Assembly (NCBI GenBank): GCA_001797845.1
Contig: MGQN01000020.1
Coordinates: 158,447 to 168,136, forward strand
DNA length: 9,690 bases
Reading direction: 5' to 3'
Source: Deltaproteobacteria bacterium RBG_16_44_11
GTDB lineage: Bacteria; Desulfobacterota; Syntrophia; Syntrophales; Smithellaceae
Made by a program: the position numbers and the translations under genes. Shown here one piece after another: positions 1 to 4,466 of this stretch (the stretch's first letter is position 1; each line of letters starts with the position of its first letter). The notes beneath the pieces were generated by a model, which saw only the letters and a program-made list of their open reading frames with translations, ran no database searches and was not told where the DNA came from.

Positions 1-1
1 C

Positions 2-505
2 TTTAACCGCGCCGCCTCCTTCAAAAACGCTGATGAGGTCGACGGCTTTGCCTTCCATTTTTCCCGCGAGCATCGGCCCGCCGCTGATAAAAATAGCCGG
101 GATATTCAAACGCAGTGCCGCCATGAGCATGCCGGGAATAATTTTGTCGCAGTTGGGTATAAAAACGAGAGCGTCAAAAGGATGAGCTATCGCCATGATT
201 TCAATGGAATCGGCGATCAACTCGCGGCTGGCGAGCGAATACTTCATGCCCTCATGTCCCATAGCGATGCCGTCACAAACGCCGATTACCGGAAATTCCA
301 CCGGAGTGCCGCCGGCCATGCGGATTCCCGCTTTGACATCTTGCGTTATTAAATCCAGATGAATATGTCCCGGAATTATTTCGTTGGCGGAATTGACCAC
401 GCCAATGAGCGGACGGGCAATTTCCTCATCGGTGTAGCCCATGGCTTTAAAGAGCGAACGGTGCGGCGCTCTTTCCAATCCTTTTTTCATGAGATCGCTT
501 CTCAT
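2..505 (-). CDS. ilvD: Dihydroxy-acid dehydratase, N-terminal part (runs off the left edge)
   Basis: IlvD dehydrates 2,3-dihydroxy-isovalerate and 2,3-dihydroxy-3-methylvalerate to the 2-keto acids that precede valine/leucine and isoleucine; it is a cytoplasmic iron-sulfur enzyme. Only the first 168 codons are visible, about 30% of the usual 550-620 residues. Conserved IlvD/Edd blocks are clear: RPLIGVVNSANEIIPGHIHL (residues 31-50), a GVCDGIAMGHEGM segment (75-87), SRELIADS (93-100), then NCDKIIPGMLMAALRLNIP (118-136) and SGGPM (141-145). Cys119 of NCDK is a known cluster ligand of the family; Cys77 stands where E. coli IlvD has Asp. The ATG at 503-505 is preceded by GGAGAG with good spacing. 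It is the last visible gene of the ilv operon, 189 nt after ilvC, and that gap holds a palindromic repeat. The VVNSANEI version resembles the shorter IlvD proteins of anaerobes more than E. coli IlvD. Identification is secure. Confidence 0.96.
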   Translation of the reverse strand, partial: MRSDLMKKGLERAPHRSLFKAMGYTDEEIARPLIGVVNSANEIIPGHIHLDLITQDVKAGIRMAGGTPVEFPVIGVCDGIAMGHEGMKYSLASRELIADSIEIMAIAHPFDALVFIPNCDKIIPGMLMAALRLNIPAIFISGGPMLAGKMEGKAVDLISVFEGGGAVK

Positions 506-594
506 AATTTTTCTCTCCTATAGTTTTACAACTTTCTAAATATATATAATGATTGTCACTCAAACAGAAACTTTTGAAAAACCCTCTTTTTTTT

Positions 595-689
595 GTCATT
601 CCGGGCTTGAACCGGAATCCAGTATTTTTATAACTGGTTCCCGGCTTTCGCCGGGACGACGACTGGATTCCCGCCTACGCGGGAATGAC
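595..689. repeat. Dispersed palindromic intergenic repeat (REP/MITE-like)
   Basis: This is a 95-bp element with inverted ends. GTCATTCCGG...GGAATCCAG at 595-622 is answered by CTGGATTCCCGC...GCGGGAATGAC at 663-689, and an inner hairpin TCCCGGC/GCCGGGA lies at 639-656 with a TTTC loop. Its conceptual translation has the 'SGLEPESS' and 'SRLRGNDG' signature of repeats scattered through many proteobacterial genomes. It lies between ilvC, whose stop codon is 5 bp away, and ilvD, so it is transcribed within the operon and could fold in the mRNA and affect stability or the ilvC:ilvD ratio (inference). There is no U tract on the ilv strand, so I do not call it a terminator. The rest of the 506-694 gap is AT-rich. 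It includes a TATATATA run that might be a weak internal ilvD promoter, but no good -35 is visible. Confidence 0.8.
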
Positions 690-694
690 GGCTG

Positions 695-1750
695 TCACTT
701 TTTCCGTTTTTCCGGCCTCAGCGAACGAACAGCCGCGCCTGCCTGCCACATTTCCGATTCGCGCATTTCTTTTAGTTCCGCGTCGAGTTTCACTTTATAA
801 TCCGGAGCGCTGTTGGCTTTCAGAACAATGCTTGTTTCCTTTCCTTTGGCTACCGATTTGTAAAGTTCGGCAAAAACCGGCTCCACCGCCTTGCGGAATT
901 TATGTCGCCAGTCCAGAGCGCCGCGCTGTGCCGTCGTACTGCAATTGGCGTACATCCAATCCATGCCGTTTTCACCCACCAAACGAATAAGGCTTTGCGT
1001 AAGCTCTTCCACCGTTTCGTTGAACGCTTCGCTGGGAGTGTGGCCATGCTTGCGTAATTCGTTATATTGCGCTTCCATCATGCCCGCGAGCGCGCCCATC
1101 AGCACGCCGCGCTCGCCGGTCAGATCGCTGTAAACTTCCATCTGGAAAGTGGTCGGGAATAAAAACCCCGAGCCGATAGCGATACCCAGCGCCAATGTTC
1201 TTTCTTTGGCGCGTCCGGTCGCGTCCTGGTGCACCGCGAAACTGCTGTTAATGCCGCTGCCGTCTAAAAAATTTCTACGGACGCTCGTGCCTGAACCTTT
1301 AGGTGCTACCATAATTACATCCACAAAATCAGGTGGGATAACGCCGGTCTGGTCTTTATAAACAATGGAAAAACCATGCGAAAAATAAAGAGCATCGCCT
1401 TTTTTCAGGTTTGCCTTGATCTTGGGCCAGATCATCATCTGCGCGGCATCGGATACCAGATATTGAATAATGGTGCCGCGTTTCACGGCTTCTTCAATGG
1501 AAAAAAGTGTTTTGCCGGGAACCCAACCATCGGCAATAGCCTTGTCCCAATAGAATTTATCTTCCCTCGCCTGGCCGACAATAACATTGATGCCATTGTC
1601 TTTCATATTGAAAGCCTGTGCCGGCCCCTGCACACCGTAGCCAAGAACAGCCACAACCTCGTTTTTTAAAACTTCTTGCGCTTGTTTAAGAGAAAACTCA
1701 TCCGATGTGATAACGTCTTCAAGGACTCCACCAAAATTAATCTTTGCCAT
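695..1750 (-). CDS. ilvC: Ketol-acid reductoisomerase (class I length, Bacteroidetes/plant-like form)
   Basis: IlvC converts acetolactate or acetohydroxybutyrate to the dihydroxy acids by Mg-dependent alkyl migration and NAD(P)H reduction, between IlvBN and IlvD. The 351 residues have an N-terminal Rossmann domain with GYGVQGPAQA (37-46) and a C-terminal knotted helical domain. Expected catalytic residues are present: His125 in SHGF, Asp209 and Glu213 in SDLTGER, Glu245 and Glu249 in ETVEELTQS, and Ser271 in CSTTAQRGA. The MAKINFGGV start, the insert around residues 59-80 and the ESEMWQAGA block near the C-terminus match from memory the long class I form common in Bacteroidetes, not the E. 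coli class II enzyme. The cofactor-choice loop (GQAREDKFYWDKA) gives no safe NADH/NADPH call. The gene starts 51 nt after ilvN/H. Its Shine-Dalgarno is an unusual run of eight G just upstream of ATG. Confidence 0.97.
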   Translation of the reverse strand: MAKINFGGVLEDVITSDEFSLKQAQEVLKNEVVAVLGYGVQGPAQAFNMKDNGINVIVGQAREDKFYWDKAIADGWVPGKTLFSIEEAVKRGTIIQYLVSDAAQMMIWPKIKANLKKGDALYFSHGFSIVYKDQTGVIPPDFVDVIMVAPKGSGTSVRRNFLDGSGINSSFAVHQDATGRAKERTLALGIAIGSGFLFPTTFQMEVYSDLTGERGVLMGALAGMMEAQYNELRKHGHTPSEAFNETVEELTQSLIRLVGENGMDWMYANCSTTAQRGALDWRHKFRKAVEPVFAELYKSVAKGKETSIVLKANSAPDYKVKLDAELKEMRESEMWQAGAAVRSLRPEKRKK

Positions 1751-1751
1751 A

Positions 1752-1760
1752 CCCCCCCCT
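1752..1760 (-). promoter_or_regulatory. ilvC ribosome binding site made of an eight-G run
   Basis: On the coding strand the sequence before ilvC reads AGGGGGGGGT then ATG. The Shine-Dalgarno complement (AGGGG) lies at the 5' end of the run, and only one base separates the run from the start codon. Small changes in run length would alter spacing. Confidence 0.7.
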
Positions 1761-1801
1761 ATTCTTTAGGTAAATATTTTTTAGTTATAAATAATTCCAT
1801 A

Positions 1802-2287
1802 TCAACTTTTTAATTCTAAAGCGACAAGGCCGGTACGCGTGATATCAACGATACCCAAAGGCTCTAAACGCGCCAGAGCTAGGTCAATCTGCGCTTTATC
1901 GCCGGTAATTTCCAAAATAACGTAATTATCGTTGGAGACTATTACCTTCCAATGATTCACGTCAACAGCTTTTTTTATTTGCTCTTTTTTATCCTCTGCC
2001 AAATTCAGCCGGACTAAAATCATTTCACGGTGAACGGATTCCACATTGGTCAAATCGTCTACAGAAATGACATCGACCAGGCGCTGCAATTGACTTTCAA
2101 TTCTGGAAATAGTTGTCTGATTGCCGATACTAGTCATGACGATTTTCGATATTTCATATTGGGTAGTTGTATTCACGCAGAGACTTTCAATGTTGTATCC
2201 TTTACCGCCCAGTGTGCCCGCGATTCTCGCCAACACATCAGGTTTATTGTAAACAAGTATTGAAATAATATGTTCTTTCTTTTCCAT
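1802..2287 (-). CDS. ilvN: Acetolactate synthase small (regulatory) subunit
   Basis: This regulatory subunit activates the IlvB catalytic subunit and, in the family, carries the valine feedback site. The 161 residues match the short IlvN/IlvH type: an N-terminal ACT domain (about 4-79, with ISILVYNKPDVLARIAG and GYNIESLCV) and a C-terminal domain (about 84-158, with HREMILVRLNL and GLVALEL). Aligned by eye with E. coli IlvH, Asn14 matches Asn11 and Asn32 matches Asn29, both near the valine site. Asp17, codon GAT, stands where E. coli has Gly14. G14D in E. coli IlvH is known to relieve valine inhibition, so feedback here may be weak (inference). The start codon follows GAAAGG by 9 nt, and the gene lies 27 nt after ilvB, so the two subunits are co-translated from one message. 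The symbol ilvH would fit equally well. Confidence 0.95.
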   Translation of the reverse strand: MEKKEHIISILVYNKPDVLARIAGTLGGKGYNIESLCVNTTTQYEISKIVMTSIGNQTTISRIESQLQRLVDVISVDDLTNVESVHREMILVRLNLAEDKKEQIKKAVDVNHWKVIVSNDNYVILEITGDKAQIDLALARLEPLGIVDITRTGLVALELKS

Positions 2288-2314
2288 GAGCCTGAACCTT
2301 TCTATTAATATTTT

Positions 2315-4018
2315 TTAATTAATCATTTCTCTTGTGCCGAGCTCCATTTCGCTGATGGATTCACCCGGCCGCACCATGGGGTAAACGCATTCTTCACGGG
2401 AAACTTGAAAATCCATCAATACCGGTTTATCAATGGAGAGCCCCTGGCGCAGGGTAGATTCCACCTCCTGGGGCTTTGTCGCGCGCAGGCCGACGATGCC
2501 GTAAGCCTCCGCCAATTTCACAAAATCGGGAGCGTAGGTCATGTCGGTAAAGGAATAACGTTTTTCGTAAAACAGCTCCTGCCACTGGCGCACCATGCCC
2601 AAAAAGCCGTTATTCAACAGCACAATTTTAACGGCAATGTTATACTGCGCGGCGGTAGCCAGCTCCTGAATATTCATCTGGATACTGCCGTCGCCGGCGA
2701 TATCCACAACCTGTTTATCGGGAAACGCGCATTTGACACCGATTGCCGCGGGTAGCCCATAGCCCATGGTGCCCAATCCGCCCGAGGAAATAAAGCTATT
2801 GGGCTTGTCGAAATGAAAAAACTGTGCCGTCCACATTTGATTTTGACCGACTTCCGTGGTGACGATAATATCGCCCTTGGTTATTTTATGGAGCGTTTCG
2901 ATGACATACTGCGGTTTTATAATCTTTTCGTTTTGACAATAGGTTAGCGGCACCTTTTCTCTCCAGTCGGCAATCTGCTGCATCCATTCCTTTCGTTCGG
3001 AAGACGATGGGGTATAATTATGTTCGGCCAGAAATTTAATCAAATCCTTAAGCGTTGCTTTAGTTTCGCCGATAATCGGTAACTCCACGACAACATTTCT
3101 ATTGATGGAGGAAGGATCAATATCGATTTGCACAATTTGTGCGTTGGTTGCGAAAGTTTCAATCGTGCCAGTCACACGGTCATCGAATCTTACGCCAACG
3201 GCGAGCAGGAAATCACAGTGGCTGACGGCCATATTTGCGTAGAAAGTTCCGTGCATGCCCAGCATGCCCAGCCAGAGCGGATCTGTGCCCGGAAAAGAGC
3301 CAAGGCCCATAAGCGTGCCGGTAACCGGAATTTGATATTTTCTGGCTATCGCCGTAAGTTCTGCCGCGGCTTTGCCTAGGATGACGCCGCCGCCGGTCAT
3401 AATCAAAGGTTTTTTAGCATGGCTGAGCATTTCTAAAACTTGTGCCATTTTCTTGGGTGCCGATTTGTGAAAGACATCATAGTTTCTAATTTTAATAGTT
3501 GCCGGATCATATTCAGTTTCCGCGGCCATCACGTTTTTGGGTAAATCCACCAGAACCGGACCAGGCCTACCTGAGCGCGCGATATGAAAAGCTTCTTTAA
3601 TGGTGGAAGCAAGTTCTTCCACGCTCCTGACCAGAAAGTTATGCTTGGTGCAGGGACGCGTTATACCAGTGATGTCGGATTCCTGAAAAGCATCGTTGCC
3701 GATCAGCCCTGTGGGAACCTGTCCTGTGAAAACGACAATCGGTATGGAATCCATATTGGCGGTGGCAATGCCGGTCACGGTGTTGGTGGCGCCGGGCCCC
3801 GAAGTTACCAGACAAACGCCTACTTTTCCCGTAGCGCGGGCGTAACCATCGGCGGCATGAACCGCTCCTTGCTCATGACGCACCAAAATATGTTTGATTT
3901 TGCTCTTATAAAGCTGATCGTAAATATCCAGAACAGACCCGCCCGGATACCCGAAAATAATATCCACTTTTTCTTCTTCCAGCATTTTCAGCAGAATCTG
4001 GGAACCTTTTAATTTCAT
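2315..4018 (-). CDS. ilvB: Acetolactate synthase large (catalytic) subunit
   Basis: This ThDP- and Mg-dependent enzyme condenses two pyruvates to acetolactate, or pyruvate with 2-ketobutyrate to acetohydroxybutyrate, the first shared step of branched-chain amino acid synthesis. The 567 residues are normal length and have three domains: the N-terminal PYR domain with catalytic Glu49 (VRHEQGAVHAADGYAR), a central domain (about 190-340), and the C-terminal PP domain with the ThDP/Mg motif GDGSIQMNIQEL (from 442) ending at Asn469-Asn470. FQESD (111-115), RPCTKHNF (121-128) and MVRQWQELFY (475-484) are typical of anabolic acetolactate synthase, as opposed to catabolic AlsS or other ThDP enzymes. 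GAGG lies 7 nt before the ATG. It is the first structural gene of the operon and lies downstream of a leader peptide and attenuator, so its transcription should respond to charged tRNA for Ile, Leu and Val. Confidence 0.97.
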   Translation of the reverse strand: MKLKGSQILLKMLEEEKVDIIFGYPGGSVLDIYDQLYKSKIKHILVRHEQGAVHAADGYARATGKVGVCLVTSGPGATNTVTGIATANMDSIPIVVFTGQVPTGLIGNDAFQESDITGITRPCTKHNFLVRSVEELASTIKEAFHIARSGRPGPVLVDLPKNVMAAETEYDPATIKIRNYDVFHKSAPKKMAQVLEMLSHAKKPLIMTGGGVILGKAAAELTAIARKYQIPVTGTLMGLGSFPGTDPLWLGMLGMHGTFYANMAVSHCDFLLAVGVRFDDRVTGTIETFATNAQIVQIDIDPSSINRNVVVELPIIGETKATLKDLIKFLAEHNYTPSSSERKEWMQQIADWREKVPLTYCQNEKIIKPQYVIETLHKITKGDIIVTTEVGQNQMWTAQFFHFDKPNSFISSGGLGTMGYGLPAAIGVKCAFPDKQVVDIAGDGSIQMNIQELATAAQYNIAVKIVLLNNGFLGMVRQWQELFYEKRYSFTDMTYAPDFVKLAEAYGIVGLRATKPQEVESTLRQGLSIDKPVLMDFQVSREECVYPMVRPGESISEMELGTREMIN

Positions 4019-4104
4019 TTAATTACCTCGAGAAAATATAATTAATATTTTATTTTTAAACCTGTCTGTTTCAAAGAAGCCATGTGTTGTCCATTAGTAA
4101 AAGA

Positions 4105-4149
4105 CCCTTCGACTCGATTTCTCTCGCTCAGGATCAATTCGACTAAGGC
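4105..4149. repeat. Possible dispersed TTCGAC...GCTCAGGA intergenic repeat
   Basis: This stretch between the attenuator and ilvB contains TTCGACT twice, at 4108-4114 and 4138-4144, flanking CTCTCGCTCAGGATCAA. It resembles the widespread 'CCTGAGCGAAGTCGAAGGG' type of intergenic repeat in many bacterial genomes, recognised from memory. Read on the ilv strand it translates as ILSERNRVEGS, a pattern such repeats often produce. No other copy exists in this window, so the repeat status is unproven. Confidence 0.45.
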
Positions 4150-4191
4150 TTTTTTGGGAGTTGCCTCAAAAAAACCAAGTCTCATTGAATT

Positions 4192-4228
4192 AAAAAAGCC
4201 GCTTGTTTCTTTGGAGAAAAGCGGCTTT
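4192..4228 (-). terminator. Intrinsic terminator of the ilv attenuator
   Basis: On the ilv strand AAAGCCGCTT (4219-4228) pairs perfectly with AAGCGGCTTT (4195-4204), a 10-bp stem with a 14-nt loop, and the transcript then runs into U residues (4192-4197). It lies after the leader peptide and 174 nt before ilvB, so it would end transcription before the structural genes. Its upstream arm can instead pair with an earlier segment (4242-4250), which would stop the terminator forming. Confidence 0.9.
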
Positions 4229-4250
4229 GGGGCTAAAACAACAAAGCCGC
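4221..4250 (-). promoter_or_regulatory. ilv antiterminator hairpin (alternative pairing)
   Basis: On the ilv transcript GCGGCUUUG (4242-4250) is exactly complementary to CAAAGCCGC (4221-4229), giving a 9-bp stem with a 12-nt loop. It uses the downstream arm of the preceding hairpin and the upstream arm of the terminator, so it excludes both. This is the classic antiterminator arrangement. Formation in vivo is inferred. Confidence 0.8.
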
Positions 4251-4275
4251 GGGTTCTAGGGGCCCGCGGCTTTGT
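4241..4275 (-). promoter_or_regulatory. ilv protector hairpin upstream of the terminator
   Basis: This is a perfect 13-bp inverted repeat, ACAAAGCCGCGGG (4263-4275 on the transcript) with CCCGCGGCTTTGT (4241-4253), and a 9-nt loop. Forming it occupies the segment needed for the antiterminator and so allows the terminator to fold. It is followed by a broken T-rich stretch (TTGTTTT), so it might itself pause or weakly terminate polymerase. It begins 10 nt after the leader-peptide stop codon. Confidence 0.85.
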
Positions 4276-4311
4276 ATCTTTTATGTTATTTCTTAAAGAT
4301 ACACAGAGCGG
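4264..4311 (-). promoter_or_regulatory. Possible fifth-segment hairpin overlapping the end of the leader peptide
   Basis: On the transcript CUGUGUAUCUUU (4295-4306) pairs with AAAGAUACAAAG (4270-4281) at 11 of 12 positions. After a small internal loop CCGC (4308-4311) pairs with GCGG (4264-4267). The leader-peptide stop codon lies in the loop. The hairpin would capture most of the upstream arm of the 13-bp protector hairpin and so favour the antiterminator. The pairing was found by eye, and its role is inferred. Confidence 0.55.
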
Positions 4312-4393
4312 CAGACCCCCTGAGTACTACTACCAGTACCCTTACGATGTTAATTATCAGGATATTGCCGCAGGTCAAATCTTTAAGAAACAT
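4286..4393 (-). CDS. ilvL: ilv operon leader (attenuator) peptide, 35 aa
   Basis: This short reading frame sits between the ilv promoter and the attenuator hairpins. The peptide begins MFLKDLTCGN, continues with ILIINIVRVLVVVL (residues 11-24) and ends RGSAALCIFKK. Twelve of the 14 residues in that block are Ile, Leu or Val, including a GTA-GTA-GTA run, which is the mark of ribosome-mediated attenuation as in the enterobacterial ilvGMEDA and ilvBN leaders. All three end-product amino acids are sensed, since the block has 4 Ile, 3 Leu and 5 Val codons. A GGA 8 nt before ATG is a modest Shine-Dalgarno, and an in-frame stop upstream (4415-4417) fixes the start. When charged tRNA is scarce the ribosome should stall in the block and let polymerase read through into ilvB. 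The gene is too small for routine gene callers. Confidence 0.92.
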   Translation of the reverse strand: MFLKDLTCGNILIINIVRVLVVVLRGSAALCIFKK

Positions 4394-4431
4394 AACTTCA
4401 TTCCATTCATTAAATTAGCTTTGTTATTTAG

Positions 4432-4460
4432 CAAATAGCGAAAAAATAACTGTTTGTCAA
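4432..4460 (-). promoter_or_regulatory. Promoter of the ilvL-ilvBNCD operon
   Basis: A perfect -35 hexamer TTGACA (4455-4460), a 17-bp spacer and a weak -10 TATTTG (4432-4437) lie just after the PBP1A stop codon. The predicted start, near 4425, gives a 5' leader of about 30 nt before the ilvL ATG. The -10 matches consensus at only three positions. Confidence 0.65.
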
Positions 4461-4466
4461 GCCCCT

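Noticed and set aside
639..656. Hairpin TCCCGGC/GCCGGGA as an operon terminator after ilvC
   Set aside because: No U tract follows on the ilv strand, and the hairpin is an internal part of the dispersed repeat.
549..800. Plus-strand open frame of 83 codons crossing the palindromic repeat
   Set aside because: Its sequence is the typical spurious translation of this repeat family, and it overlaps the 3' end of ilvC antisense.
4241..4275. 13-bp inverted repeat as the terminator of the PBP1A gene
   Set aside because: It lies after the ilv promoter and leader peptide and shares arms with the antiterminator, so attenuation explains it better.
4082..4438. 118-codon plus-strand open frame across the ilv leader
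   Set aside because: It runs antisense to the promoter, leader peptide and attenuator, and its apparent sequence is the product of the hairpin arms and repeat. No Shine-Dalgarno or family match was seen.
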